A DNA stretch of 64,000 nucleotides, from the NCBI GenBank assembly GCA_003248965.1, contig QFQU01000015.1, positions 62,001 through 126,000 on the forward strand, given 5' to 3'. Each line of letters opens with the position of its first letter. Position 1 is the stretch's first letter. The translations under genes and the position numbers were made by a program. The notes under the pieces are model-generated. The model was not told where the DNA came from. It was given only the letters and a program-made list of their open reading frames with translations, and did not search any database. This document shows, in pieces, positions 1 through 10,020 of this stretch. The stretch is from Brevundimonas sp. (GTDB taxonomy: Bacteria; Pseudomonadota; Alphaproteobacteria; Caulobacterales; Caulobacteraceae).

Positions 1-373
1 GTTGGCCCAGCTGGAGACGCGGCTGGACCACGTCTGCAACCTGTCGATGGTCGCCAAGGAGTGGAACGGCGATCTGGTCTTCCTGCACGAGGCCGCGCCG
101 GGCGCCGCCGACCGATCCTATGGGGTGCAGGTGGCCAAGCTGGCGGGCGTGCCTGCGTCCGTCGTCGCCCGCGCCCGCTCGGTGCTGGAACGTCTGGAAG
201 GCGAAAAGGCGGCCGCCGCCCGCCTGGACGACCTGCCCCTGTTCGCCGTCGCCGAGCCGGAGCCGGTGCGCGGCCCGTCGCCGCTGGAACTGGCGTTCCG
301 GGACGTCGATCCCGACGACCTGACTCCGCGCGAGGCGCTGGAGGCGCTCTATCGGCTCAAGGGTCTGGCCTGA
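1..373 (+). CDS. mutS: DNA mismatch repair protein MutS, C-terminal fragment
   Basis: The last 123 residues of MutS, the mismatch-recognition ATPase; the gene starts left of the window. Visible is the end of the ATPase domain (LDHVCNLSMVAKEWNGDLVF, then SYGVQVAKLAGVP), followed by the helix-turn-helix segment that closes the MutS dimer (VVARARSVLERLE) and a variable acidic tail ending ALYRLKGLA. The SYG-QVAKLAG-P signature is typical of the family. The gene ends just before a strong hairpin shared with the convergent lpd gene. Confidence in identity is high; nothing can be said about the missing N-terminal domains. Confidence 0.93.
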   Translation, partial: LAQLETRLDHVCNLSMVAKEWNGDLVFLHEAAPGAADRSYGVQVAKLAGVPASVVARARSVLERLEGEKAAAARLDDLPLFAVAEPEPVRGPSPLELAFRDVDPDDLTPREALEALYRLKGLA

Positions 374-380
374 TGTGAAG

Positions 381-408
381 AAGGCCCGGACGTCGCCGTC
401 CGGGCCTT
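381..408. terminator. bidirectional Rho-independent terminator between mutS and lpd
   Basis: A perfect 12-bp stem (381-392 with 397-408, arm AAGGCCCGGACG) closes a 4-nt loop. The A/T ends give a short U-run in either direction. It sits between the converging 3' ends of mutS and lpd and probably serves both. Confidence 0.8.
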
Positions 409-433
409 GCTTGCAACCTCGATCCGTTTCGGA

Positions 434-1840
<1,407 letters not shown>

Positions 1841-1967
1841 GGTATCCTCTGGGTCTTCTGGCGCGCGGTAAAAGGCGCGCGGACACTAGCGCCGACCCCG
1901 CACGGGTCAACCGCTGCACCCCATATGGGGCCGCGTTTCGACCAATTGCAGAGGGTCAGACGACGAA

Positions 1968-1999
1968 AAAGGGGCCAGGCGTCGCCGCCCGGCCCCTTT
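1968..1999 (-). terminator. terminator of the TonB receptor gene
   Basis: Read on the minus strand, a GC-rich hairpin (arms GGGGCCGGGC and GCCTGGCCCC, one mismatch) is followed by TTTTTCG just after the receptor stop codon. The rest of the 1841-2021 gap is the lpd 5' region, which also holds a perfect palindrome CCCCATATGGGG at 1919-1930 of unknown meaning. Confidence 0.75.
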
Positions 2000-2021
2000 C
2001 CGATCGCATCGACCGGCGCGC

Positions 2022-4874
2022 TTACAGCTTGAAGCGCACGCCCACGAAGACGTTGTAGCCGAACTTCTCGTACTCGTAGGTCCGCTCCTTGACGCCGTAG
2101 TAGCGCACGCCCGCGCTGTCGGTCAGGTTCTTGGCCTCCCCGAACAGCTCCACCCCGTTGCCGAAGTCGTAGCTGGCGGTCACGTCCAGCTGACCGCGCC
2201 CCTCGACCCACAGGTCCAGGCCCGGCCGCGTGGCGTCGATGGCTTCCAGGAAGTCGCTGCGGTGCGTGTAGGACACCCGCGCGCTGAACCCGTACCGCTC
2301 ATAGAACAGGGCGGCGTTATAGGTGGTGTCCGACTGGCCCGGCAGGGTGAAGCTGTTGCGCCCGGCGTAGGTAGCGGCGGTTTTGATCCTGGCGTCCGTC
2401 AATGTGTAGTTGGCGAAGACGCCGAAGCCCGAGGCCCAGCCCGGCAGGAAGTCGAACGTCTGCTGCCAGTTGAGCTCGATGCCGGCCAGATGCCCGTCGG
2501 CGTTCTTGGCTTCCGTCACTTCGGCGAAGCCCGAGGGCGCGGGCTGGTAGGGCACGCCCGCCGTGACCAGGGTGAAACGATAGTCGGACAGGTCCTTGTA
2601 GAAGGCGTTGGCCGAAATCACGCCCAGCGGCCGCAGGTAATATTCCAGGCCCAGGTCGACATTGTTGGACAAGGCGGCCTTCAGATCCGGGTTCCCGCGC
2701 GAGACCGTGGTCTTGACCCGCGTGACGCCGCCCTCGGTGACGTTCTCGCTGGTTTCCAGCAGACGCGGCACGACATCCGCATAATCCGGCCGCGAAATGG
2801 CGCGGGTCAGGGCGAAGCGGCCGATCAGGTTTTCGCTGAAGCTGTGACGCAGCGTCAGATTGGGGAAGACGTCCGTCTGGTCGCGGCTGACGGAAACGGG
2901 CGTCAGCACGTTCGCGGCGCTCACGCTGGTCGCGGCCCCCTCGAAGTCGGTCTTTTCGACGCGCAGGCCGATCAGGACATTGGTGGCCCCCACGTCGAAC
3001 CGGGCCTGGCCATAGCCGGCAAGGATGTCTTCGTTGGCGGTGTAGTCGGCCGTGATCGACTGCGGCGTGCGGCGATAGTTCGCGCCCTTGGAGACGCTGG
3101 CGATGCGCGCGAAGTAGTCGTCGACCAATCCGTGATCCAGCTTGAAGCCCAGGTTGTAGCCATAGTTCTGCGACCGGCGATCCGACATCAGGGCCGTCAG
3201 CGCGCCGGCGCTGTTGTCGCGATCGCGGAAACGCTCCTCATCGGCGGAAACGTCGCGCGAGCTGTATTTGGCGCCGAACTTCAGCGTCACGTCGCGGCCG
3301 CCGATGACGGTCGGCAGCTCGTAGTTGGTCTTGAAGGACACGTCCTCCTGCTCGGTCGTGTTGGAGCGGAAGGAGTTTTCGCGGAAGCTGTAGTTCGCCG
3401 GGTTCAGATAGGCGTCCGACGAGAACGGCGAATAGGTCGGCGCGTAGTGGTCGGTCGTGTCGTAGCGAAGCGTCTGCGATCCCGAGCGATAGACCAGTTC
3501 GTCGCGGTGCGGATAGGTCTGCTCGCTCCGGGCCCAGGCCAGGGTCGCGTCCCAGACGGCGCCGTTGCCGAAGGTGTATTCGCCGCCCAGGTTCAGGGTC
3601 GAAATCTGGTTGTTCTGCTCGCGGTGACGCAGGGCCTTGTAGATGCGCGCGCCGGTGAACTCGCCCGCCTGATCGGTCAGTCCCGCCTGGGGCTTGCCGT
3701 CCGAATAGGTGAAACGCAGCGTGTCGCGGTATTCGTCGTCGTTGAACTCGGCGAACGATCCGCGCAGCCAGGCGCGCAGCTGATCGCTGGGCCGCCATTC
3801 CAGAGCGCCGGTCGCGGCCTTGCGCGTGCGCTTGGTCTCATAGTCCTTGAACAGGGTTTCTTCGAGGTAATAGCGGCCGAGGGTCGCCGCGACCTTGGCG
3901 TCCTCTCCCAGGGTCCATGCGTTCTCGACGTTGTCGGGACGACGGTTGGTCTCGGAGAAGCTCAGCGACAGCAGGGCGCCGAAGGTCTGGTCGGCGCCGA
4001 AGACGTTGGACACGGTGGCACCCGCGCGGGTGTCGGAACCGCCGTAGTCGTTGTAGCTGCCCCCGGCGTAGCCGCTGATGGCCAGACGACGCTTGTCGAA
4101 GGGCGAACGGGTCTTGATGTCCACAGCGCCGGCGATGGAATCCGCGTCCTGGCTGGGACGCAGGGTCTTGGACACCTCGACGGTGGAGACGATGTCCGAG
4201 GGCAGGGTGTCCAGATCGACCGCGCGGGTCGTCGGCGACACGGCCGGAACGGCGACGCCGTCCACCGAAACGGCGGTGAAGGACGACGGCGCGCCGCGCA
4301 CGTTAATATAGCGGCCCTCGCCCTGGTCGCGCTGGATGGCGATGCCCTGAACCCGCTGCAGGCTTTCAGCCACGTTCGGGTCGGGATAGCGGCCGATGGC
4401 GTCGGCCGACAGGACGTTGACCGTGCCCTCGGCGTTCTTCTGCTGGTTCAGCGAACGGGCCACGCCGTCGGTGATGACGCCCGTCACGATCACGTCGGCC
4501 ACGTCGGTCGCCGTCGCGGCGCCCAGGACGATGGAGACATTGACGTCCTGGCCAGGCGTGGTCACGACGGTCTGGCTGGCGGAAGGCAGACCCAGATAGC
4601 GCACGTCCAGAACGACCGAGCCGGCCGCGCTCGTCGGCAGGGTGAACTCGCCGTGACCGTCGGCCACGATCCGCTGACCCGAACCGCGCACCAGGACCTC
4701 GGCGCCCGGCAGGGGCGCGCCCAACGCATTGGTGACACGCCCGAAGATCACGTCGCCGGCGACGACGGAAGAGGCGGCGACCGTAGCGGCGGCGGTCTCG
4801 GCGTGGGCGGCGACCGTCATCGGCGCCAGGATCAGAGGCGCCAGGGCGGCGCTCATCAGCAGGTTCAGTTTCAT
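2022..4874 (-). CDS. TonB-dependent outer-membrane receptor, Caulobacter/Xanthomonas type
   Basis: A 950-residue outer-membrane transporter. It opens with a signal peptide (MKLNLLMSAALAPLILAPMT, cleaved near AHAE), then a carboxypeptidase-regulatory-like domain at about 40-115 (VFGRVTNALGAPLPGAEV style), a plug at about 130-260 with the NVAESLQRVQGIAIQRDQGEG segment typical of the large Caulobacter/Xanthomonas TonB receptor class, and a long beta-barrel ending in an aromatic-rich last strand (YNVFVGVRFKL). The gene is divergent from a secreted beta-propeller phytase across 242 bp, so the substrate may be phytate, inositol phosphates or their metal complexes; that is inference from context. 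A ribosome site GGAGGGG precedes the ATG. Confidence 0.92.
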   Translation of the reverse strand: MKLNLLMSAALAPLILAPMTVAAHAETAAATVAASSVVAGDVIFGRVTNALGAPLPGAEVLVRGSGQRIVADGHGEFTLPTSAAGSVVLDVRYLGLPSASQTVVTTPGQDVNVSIVLGAATATDVADVIVTGVITDGVARSLNQQKNAEGTVNVLSADAIGRYPDPNVAESLQRVQGIAIQRDQGEGRYINVRGAPSSFTAVSVDGVAVPAVSPTTRAVDLDTLPSDIVSTVEVSKTLRPSQDADSIAGAVDIKTRSPFDKRRLAISGYAGGSYNDYGGSDTRAGATVSNVFGADQTFGALLSLSFSETNRRPDNVENAWTLGEDAKVAATLGRYYLEETLFKDYETKRTRKAATGALEWRPSDQLRAWLRGSFAEFNDDEYRDTLRFTYSDGKPQAGLTDQAGEFTGARIYKALRHREQNNQISTLNLGGEYTFGNGAVWDATLAWARSEQTYPHRDELVYRSGSQTLRYDTTDHYAPTYSPFSSDAYLNPANYSFRENSFRSNTTEQEDVSFKTNYELPTVIGGRDVTLKFGAKYSSRDVSADEERFRDRDNSAGALTALMSDRRSQNYGYNLGFKLDHGLVDDYFARIASVSKGANYRRTPQSITADYTANEDILAGYGQARFDVGATNVLIGLRVEKTDFEGAATSVSAANVLTPVSVSRDQTDVFPNLTLRHSFSENLIGRFALTRAISRPDYADVVPRLLETSENVTEGGVTRVKTTVSRGNPDLKAALSNNVDLGLEYYLRPLGVISANAFYKDLSDYRFTLVTAGVPYQPAPSGFAEVTEAKNADGHLAGIELNWQQTFDFLPGWASGFGVFANYTLTDARIKTAATYAGRNSFTLPGQSDTTYNAALFYERYGFSARVSYTHRSDFLEAIDATRPGLDLWVEGRGQLDVTASYDFGNGVELFGEAKNLTDSAGVRYYGVKERTYEYEKFGYNVFVGVRFKL

Positions 4875-5116
4875 GTCGGTCGGTCCCCTCCGGCGAACAC
4901 GGGTTCGGTTCGACCGGCGCCGCGCCGCTTAACGGGCTGCGGCGACGTGAAAGCGACGATTTGACGACGCGGATTTCGCGGTTTTTCGAAGCAAGAGCGA
5001 CAATCCGTCCCGACACGTCGCAACTGTCACCGAACATGGATCAAACCGTCACGCCGACGCCGTTGACCCCCGACCGCCCCTTCCCGAGAGAACCTGCGGA
5101 TCATCTGGAGATTGTC
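4875..5116. promoter_or_regulatory. divergent promoter region of receptor and phytase
   Basis: The 242-bp region separates the divergent receptor and phytase starts and must hold both promoters. It is less GC-rich around 4960-5030. A single PHO-box-like half-site, CTGTCAC, is seen at 5024-5030 but no convincing second half-site at the normal spacing, so phosphate control is possible but not shown. Confidence 0.4.
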
Positions 5117-6235
5117 ATGCGCCCTGTCCCCGTTCGCCACTCCCCCATTCGCCCCTGGGCCGCCCTCGCCGCCCTGGCCCTGCTCGGCGCCTGTGCTACG
5201 CACGAGGTCGATTTCCAGGGCGAGGGCGACGGGGTGGTAGGCGAGGGCGCTGTGGTCCATGCAGTGCTGGAGACACCGCCCGTCGGACAGCCCGGCCAGG
5301 ACGCCGCCGACGATCCCGCCGTCTGGGCCTCGGCCCACCCGGTCATGGTGAAGGGCGTGGCCACGCCGGGCTTTGTCGCCGGCACGGACAAGAAGGCGGG
5401 TCTTTATATCTACGGCCTGGACGGGCGGATCCTGCAGTTCCTGCCGGAAGGTCTGCTGAACAATGTGGACGTCGTCGAAGGTTTGTCGGTCGGCGGGCGA
5501 CCGCAGGTCGTCCTGGGCGCCAGCGACCGCACGCCGGGCAAGGTGGGCGTCGCCCTCTATCGCTTCGATCCCGCCGCAACCCAGGCCGACAACGCCGTCC
5601 ATTACTGGGGCGCCATTCGCACCGACGTGGTCGAACCCTATGGTTTCTGCTTCGTCCGGCGCGGCGATCAGGTCTACGCCGTCCTGGTGGGCCATGAAGG
5701 CGAGCTGCGACAATACGCCCTGGGGGTCGATGCGGCCGGCGCCCCGGTCGCGCGCGAGGTCCGCCGCGCCGAGATCGGCTCCATCTCCGAAGGCTGCGCG
5801 GCCGACGAGGCCTCGGACGCCGTGTTCGTCAACGAGGAGAACGTCGGCCTGTGGCGCTATGATCTGGACCCCGCCTCGGGCGCGGCGCGCACCCTGATCC
5901 AGCCCATCGCGCCGGGCGTGCTGGTTGCCGACGCCGAAGGGCTGACCACCATCGCCGACGGCGACAAACGCTATCTGATCGCCTCCAGCCAGGGCGATTC
6001 CACCTTCCCCGTCTGGCGCATCGACGCCGGCGCCCCCCAGTACAAGGGACGGTTCGTGGTCAAGGACGGGGTGGTCGACGGCGTCACCGGCACCGACGGC
6101 CTGGCGGCGGCCGGCGGCGCGGTCGGCCCCTTCCCCGAGGGCGTCGTGGTCATCCAGGACGACGTCAACGACGAGGGCGGCCAGAACTTCAAATATGTGG
6201 ACTGGCGCGACATCCGCCGTGCGCTGGGGCTGTAG
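5117..6235 (+). CDS. beta-propeller 3-phytase, lipoprotein
   Basis: About 372 residues. The protein starts with a lipoprotein signal peptide (LAALALLGAC lipobox), so it is probably anchored to the envelope. The mature part has beta-propeller phytase features: DAADDPAVW near the start, GTDKKAGLYIYGLDGR, the NNVDVVEG segment, and acidic calcium-binding runs such as VIQDDVNDEGGQNFKYVDW at the end. The enzyme releases phosphate from phytate in a calcium-dependent way. The ATG at 5117 is preferred because it is preceded by CTGGAG and directly begins the signal peptide; an in-frame ATG at 5036 would add 27 residues that spoil the signal. It pairs with the divergent TonB receptor. Confidence 0.88.
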   Translation: MRPVPVRHSPIRPWAALAALALLGACATHEVDFQGEGDGVVGEGAVVHAVLETPPVGQPGQDAADDPAVWASAHPVMVKGVATPGFVAGTDKKAGLYIYGLDGRILQFLPEGLLNNVDVVEGLSVGGRPQVVLGASDRTPGKVGVALYRFDPAATQADNAVHYWGAIRTDVVEPYGFCFVRRGDQVYAVLVGHEGELRQYALGVDAAGAPVAREVRRAEIGSISEGCAADEASDAVFVNEENVGLWRYDLDPASGAARTLIQPIAPGVLVADAEGLTTIADGDKRYLIASSQGDSTFPVWRIDAGAPQYKGRFVVKDGVVDGVTGTDGLAAAGGAVGPFPEGVVVIQDDVNDEGGQNFKYVDWRDIRRALGL

Positions 6236-6241
6236 GCGCGC

Positions 6242-6514
6242 CTACTGATCCTCGTCGAACTTGCGCGCGACCAGGTCGGTCAAGGCCGCCATCGCCTCTT
6301 CGGCGTCCTCGCCCTCGGCCGTCACGTCGATGGTGCAGCCGATGCCGGCGCCCAGCATCAACAGCCCCATGATGGAGCGGGCGTCCACGGTCACGCCGTC
6401 GCGCGTGACCTGAATCTCGCTGTCGAACCCGGAGGCCAGTTTCACGAACTTGGCCGAGGCGCGGGCGTGCAGGCCACGGGTGTTGCAGATGTTCAAGGTG
6501 GCGCTGACGGTCAT
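6242..6514 (-). CDS. ptsH: phosphocarrier HPr-family protein
   Basis: Small PTS carrier of 90 residues. The phosphorylatable histidine is His16 in the GLHARASAKFV motif. A serine in RSIMGLLML (about residue 47) is the expected target of HPr kinase, whose gene lies two genes upstream. In alphaproteobacteria this carrier belongs to a regulatory, not sugar-transporting, PTS. The ATG overlaps the stop of the EIIA gene (ATGA), showing translational coupling. A longer reading frame from 6586 exists, but the start at 6514 gives the standard HPr length. Confidence 0.92.
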   Translation of the reverse strand: MTVSATLNICNTRGLHARASAKFVKLASGFDSEIQVTRDGVTVDARSIMGLLMLGAGIGCTIDVTAEGEDAEEAMAALTDLVARKFDEDQ

Positions 6515-6915
6515 TTCTCGCCCGCCAGAACCCAGGACGCGACCGAGATGTATTTGCGCCCGGCGTCCTGCGCATGGGCCACGCACGCCTCCAGCGTTTC
6601 GCGCCCGCGCACGCTGGCCAGCTTGATCAGCATGGGCAGGTTCAGCCCGGCGATGACCTCGGCGTGGGTCTGCTCCATCACCGAAATCGCCAGGTTGGAC
6701 GGCGTGCCGCCGAACATGTCGGTCAGCAGGATCACGCCGTCCCCGTCGTTCACGGCCGCGGCCGCGTCGACGATGTCGCGACGCCGCCGCTCCATGTCGT
6801 CGTCGGGGCCGATGCAGATGGCGGCGACCCCGCGCTGCGGCCCGACCACATGCTCCATCGCCGAAAGAAACTCAGACGCCAGCCCGCCATGGGTGACGAT
6901 GACCAGACCGATCAT
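6511..6915 (-). CDS. PTS EIIA component, mannose family
   Basis: 134-residue EIIA of the mannose type (ManX/PtsM in alphaproteobacteria). The active-site histidine is His9 in IGLVIVTHGGLA, and the LLTDMFGGTPSN loop is diagnostic. It accepts phosphate from HPr. With HPr, HprK and ChvG/ChvI it forms the regulatory PTS cluster seen in many alphaproteobacteria; no membrane EIIB/EIIC genes are near, so sugar transport is unlikely. Upstream, the 120 bp to hprK contains a GC hairpin (GGTCCGG at 6975-6981 with CCGGACC at 6994-7000) but no gene. Confidence 0.92.
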   Translation of the reverse strand: MIGLVIVTHGGLASEFLSAMEHVVGPQRGVAAICIGPDDDMERRRRDIVDAAAAVNDGDGVILLTDMFGGTPSNLAISVMEQTHAEVIAGLNLPMLIKLASVRGRETLEACVAHAQDAGRKYISVASWVLAGEK

Positions 6916-7035
6916 AAGGACTTCACTCGCATCCCGCCCCGAACCGCGTCCGCCGGCCGCGCACCGGACGGGAAGGTCCGGCCGCCGCCCGTCCCGGACC
7001 GCAAGGGGCGTGTCATAGACCCGTCGCGTCCGGTT

Positions 7036-7464
7036 TCAAAGCGTCTGCAACGCGACTGCGACCTTGGCGACGGCCGAGGCCTGTTTGAGATCCAGTGTCA
7101 GCAGGGGAACGGCGACACCCGCGATCATGCGCGCGGCGGGCTCGGGCAGGCGTTCCGACGGCGCCTCTTCCGCCTCGACCGCCAGGACCACGCGGGCGAG
7201 CGGCCAGGTGGGGGCGGTCACGATCCCCACGCCGCGCGCCTCGATCCGACCGGCGATGGTCTCGGGCGCCGCGGCGTAGAGCGCGCCTCCCGAAGCCCAG
7301 ACGCGGGTATAGTCGTCGCTGACCAGCCGCCACCCCTTGTCGATCAGCCGCAATCCCAGATCGCTCTTGCCCGCCCCGGATCGACCCAGGATCAGCACCG
7401 CCTTCCAGACGCCCCGGCGCCGCACGGCGACGGCGGTGGCGTGGATGGGCGGATGGGCCGTCAC
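7036..7464 (-). CDS. hprK: HPr kinase/phosphorylase, short alphaproteobacterial form
   Basis: 142 residues, matching only the C-terminal catalytic domain of Firmicutes HprK, which is the normal form in alphaproteobacteria. The Walker A motif is GRSGAGKSDLGLRLI, followed by the VSDD segment and the EARGVGIV motif. It phosphorylates and dephosphorylates the regulatory serine of HPr. It starts with GTG overlapping the chvG stop codon (GTGA), so it is co-translated with the kinase gene. No RapZ-type nucleotide-binding protein gene, common in this cluster in other lineages, follows it. Confidence 0.9.
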   Translation of the reverse strand: MTAHPPIHATAVAVRRRGVWKAVLILGRSGAGKSDLGLRLIDKGWRLVSDDYTRVWASGGALYAAAPETIAGRIEARGVGIVTAPTWPLARVVLAVEAEEAPSERLPEPAARMIAGVAVPLLTLDLKQASAVAKVAVALQTL

Positions 7465-9104
7465 GGGCGCCGGCCCGGCGTGACGGGGTCGAAGGCGGGC
7501 AGATTGATCTCGAACACGGCGCCGGCGACCCGGCCGTCTTCGATCCGGTTCTCGGCCCAGACGCGTCCGCCGTGCGCCTCGACGATCTGACGCACGATGG
7601 ACAGGCCCAGGCCCGAGTTGGACCCGAAGGCCGCGCCCTTTGGCCGGGAGGTGTAGAACCGCTCGAACACCGTCTCCAGATTGTCGGGCGGGACGCCGGG
7701 GCCGTCGTCCTCGACCCGCACGCGGACCGACCGGTCGCCGTCGACCTGGTCCAGAACCACGCGGACCTCGCCGCCGGCCGGGCTGAAGGAGCGGGCGTTG
7801 TCGATCAGGTTGCGGAACACCTGACCCAGGGGGCCGTCGCGCCCCATGACCTGCAGGCCCTCGACCGGCGCGGCCAGCCGCACCGGGACGTCGCCCGGCT
7901 TGGCCGTTGTGTCATAGACGCCGACGATGTCGGCCAAGAGCTGGTTCAGTTCGATCGGACGCGGCCGATCACGCGACAGTTCGGCGTCCAGTCGAGAGGC
8001 GTTGGAAATGTCGGTGATCAGCCGGTCCAGCCGCCGCACGTCCTGCTGCAACAGGGCCGTCAGCTTCTCGCGATGGGCGTCCGTCTTGACCAGGGGCAGG
8101 GTCTCCAGCGCCGAGCGGATCGAGGTCAGGGGGTTCTTGATCTCGTGCGAGACGTCGGCGGCGAACCGTTCGATGGCGTCCATCCGGGTGGACAGGGTGT
8201 CGGTCATCGATTCCAGCGACCGGGCCAGATCGCCGATCTCGTCGCGACGATCTTCCAGATCAGGCAGGGAGATGGCGCGCGCGCGTTGCAGCTTCACCTG
8301 ATCCGCCGCCGCCGACAGACGCAGGATCGGTCTGGCCACGAACAGATGCAGCAGCAAGGAGGCCAGCAGGTTCACCGCCAGGGCCACCAGGGCGAACGGC
8401 ACCAGGGCGCGGCGTTGGGCGCTCAGGATCTGATCGACATTGCCGGCTTCCAGGGTCATCACCCCCAGCACCTGCCGGACATGGCGGATGGGAATGGAGA
8501 CGGAGACGACCCGGTCGCCGGACTCGTTTCGACGCACCGTCGTCTGCGGTTCGCCGGCCAGGGCGCGTTCGACCTCGGCGGTCACTTCCCGATCGGCGGC
8601 GTCTTTCTGGTGCGCACTGCGGGCAAGCCGGTCCTTCAGGTCGGACGACGGCGGCGTGCCGGCTGGATGCGCCGGCGGCAGGGGCTGGCCGGGAATATTC
8701 TCCGTCACCTGGTAGCTGTCGATCAACGGCAGGCCGTTGATGTCGTACAGCCGCACGCGCTGGCCGGCCGGCACGAAGTTGTCGCGCAGCCAACGGGCCG
8801 CTTCCTGCACGTCCAGCTCCGGCGTCGGCTCGCCCTTGGTTATGCTGAGCTGGCCCAGCACGTTTCCCAGCAGTTCGGCCTGGGCTTTCAGCGATTCCTG
8901 ACGCGCCTGGATCAGGCCGCGGTTCCACTCGTTCAACGCCAGGGCGCCGCCGAACAGGATCAGCAGGCTGAGCAGATTCAGCGCCAGGATGAAGCCGCCC
9001 AGCCGCGACCCGCCGAAACGGATCAGCGGCCGTCGGCCGGGCCAGACCTTCCCCTCGCGCGGCGCGGCGGGATCAGCTCTCGCGGTAGCGGTAGCCGACG
9101 CCAT
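7461..9104 (-). CDS. chvG: sensor histidine kinase ChvG
   Basis: Membrane sensor kinase of about 547 residues. Two transmembrane helices flank a periplasmic sensor domain: FILALNLLSLLILFGGALAL, and FALVALAVNLLASLLLHLFV which leads into HAMP. The kinase core shows the H-box (FAADVSHEIKNPLTSI), N-box (NLIDNARSFSP), G1 (VEDDGPGVP), F (FERFY) and G2 (SGLGLSIV). It is the partner of ChvI and in relatives responds to envelope or acid stress. The ATG at 9104 (MASATATARADP) overlaps the chvI 3' end by 32 bp and is preferred over a longer frame that would read far into chvI. Confidence 0.92.
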   Translation of the reverse strand: MASATATARADPAAPREGKVWPGRRPLIRFGGSRLGGFILALNLLSLLILFGGALALNEWNRGLIQARQESLKAQAELLGNVLGQLSITKGEPTPELDVQEAARWLRDNFVPAGQRVRLYDINGLPLIDSYQVTENIPGQPLPPAHPAGTPPSSDLKDRLARSAHQKDAADREVTAEVERALAGEPQTTVRRNESGDRVVSVSIPIRHVRQVLGVMTLEAGNVDQILSAQRRALVPFALVALAVNLLASLLLHLFVARPILRLSAAADQVKLQRARAISLPDLEDRRDEIGDLARSLESMTDTLSTRMDAIERFAADVSHEIKNPLTSIRSALETLPLVKTDAHREKLTALLQQDVRRLDRLITDISNASRLDAELSRDRPRPIELNQLLADIVGVYDTTAKPGDVPVRLAAPVEGLQVMGRDGPLGQVFRNLIDNARSFSPAGGEVRVVLDQVDGDRSVRVRVEDDGPGVPPDNLETVFERFYTSRPKGAAFGSNSGLGLSIVRQIVEAHGGRVWAENRIEDGRVAGAVFEINLPAFDPVTPGRRP

Positions 9105-9777
9105 ACAGGGTCTCGATCGCGTCGAACTCAGGGTCCACGGCGCGGAACTTCTTGCGCATCCGCTTGACGTGGCTGTCGATGGTGCGGTCGTCGACATAGA
9201 CCTGGTCGTCGTAGGCGGCGTCCATCAGATTGTCGCGGCTCTTCACGAAGCCGGGCCGCTGGGCCAGGGCCTGCAACAGCAGGAATTCGGTGACGGTCAG
9301 CTTCACCGGCTTGCCGTCCCAGGTGGATTCGTGACGCGCCGGATCCATCGACAGCTTGCCGCGCTTGATCGCCTTGCCCGACACCTCGGCCGAGGGTTCG
9401 GCCTCGACCCCGTCGGCGCCGGTGCGACGCAACAAGGCCTTCACCCGCTCGATCAGCAGGCGCTGGCTGAAGGGTTTGTGGATATAGTCGTCGGCCCCCA
9501 GGTTGAAGCCCAGGATCTCGTCGATCTCCTCGTCCTTGGACGTCAGCATGATGACCGGAATCTGCGAGGTCTGGCGCAGACGGCGCAGCACCTCCATCCC
9601 GTCCATGCGCGGCATCTTCACGTCCAGAATAGCCAGGTCCGGCGGCGTCGATTCCAGGGCGGCGAGCCCCGAGGCCCCGTCGTGATAGGCCGTGATCTTG
9701 TGGCCGTGGCTTTCCAGCGCCAGCGAGACGGACGCCACGATGTTTTCGTCGTCGTCGACCAGGGTGATGTTCGCCAA
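9073..9777 (-). CDS. chvI: response regulator ChvI
   Basis: OmpR/PhoB-type response regulator of 234 residues. The receiver domain carries the acidic pocket (VDDDENI), the phosphoacceptor Asp in LAILDVKMPRMDG, and Lys in HKPFSQRLL. The C-terminal winged helix contains LTVTEFLLLQALAQRPGFVKSR and VDDRTIDSHVKRMRKK. The start is TTG, with AGGAGA about 8 nt upstream. It heads the minus-strand run chvI-chvG-hprK-EIIA-HPr. In relatives ChvI controls envelope-stress genes; targets cannot be read from this window. Confidence 0.93.
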   Translation of the reverse strand: MANITLVDDDENIVASVSLALESHGHKITAYHDGASGLAALESTPPDLAILDVKMPRMDGMEVLRRLRQTSQIPVIMLTSKDEEIDEILGFNLGADDYIHKPFSQRLLIERVKALLRRTGADGVEAEPSAEVSGKAIKRGKLSMDPARHESTWDGKPVKLTVTEFLLLQALAQRPGFVKSRDNLMDAAYDDQVYVDDRTIDSHVKRMRKKFRAVDPEFDAIETLYGVGYRYRES

Positions 9778-10020
9778 GGGTGTCTTCTCCTGAACTTCGC
9801 GTTCCCGCGAACGTCAACGCACGGCAAGCGTAACCGTTCGATCACGGTCACATTAGGGCCGAACCCGTCCGCTTTGAAGCGGTCACGGCCTGAACCGCGC
9901 GGGATCGCCGCTGGACAGATGGGTCCGCCCGTCGCCCGTTTCAACGACCGTCGGGCGTTCGCGCTGTGGAAGCGGCGGCGAAATTCGCCGTGCAAACCTC
10001 GCCTTAAAGACTTCGCGGCC
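9778..10020. promoter_or_regulatory. divergent region between chvI and an uncharacterised gene
   Basis: 243 bp that must contain the chvI operon promoter (minus) and probably the promoter of the gene starting at 10021 (plus). No SigT-type consensus or strong palindrome was found; no finer site is claimed. Confidence 0.4.

Noticed and set aside
1919..1930. Palindrome CCCCATATGGGG upstream of lpd
   Set aside because: Short and close to a terminator; no repeated copy seen in the window, so not called an operator.
5024..5030. PHO-box half-site CTGTCAC upstream of the phytase
   Set aside because: Only one half-site; no second repeat at 11-bp spacing, so a PhoB site is not claimed.
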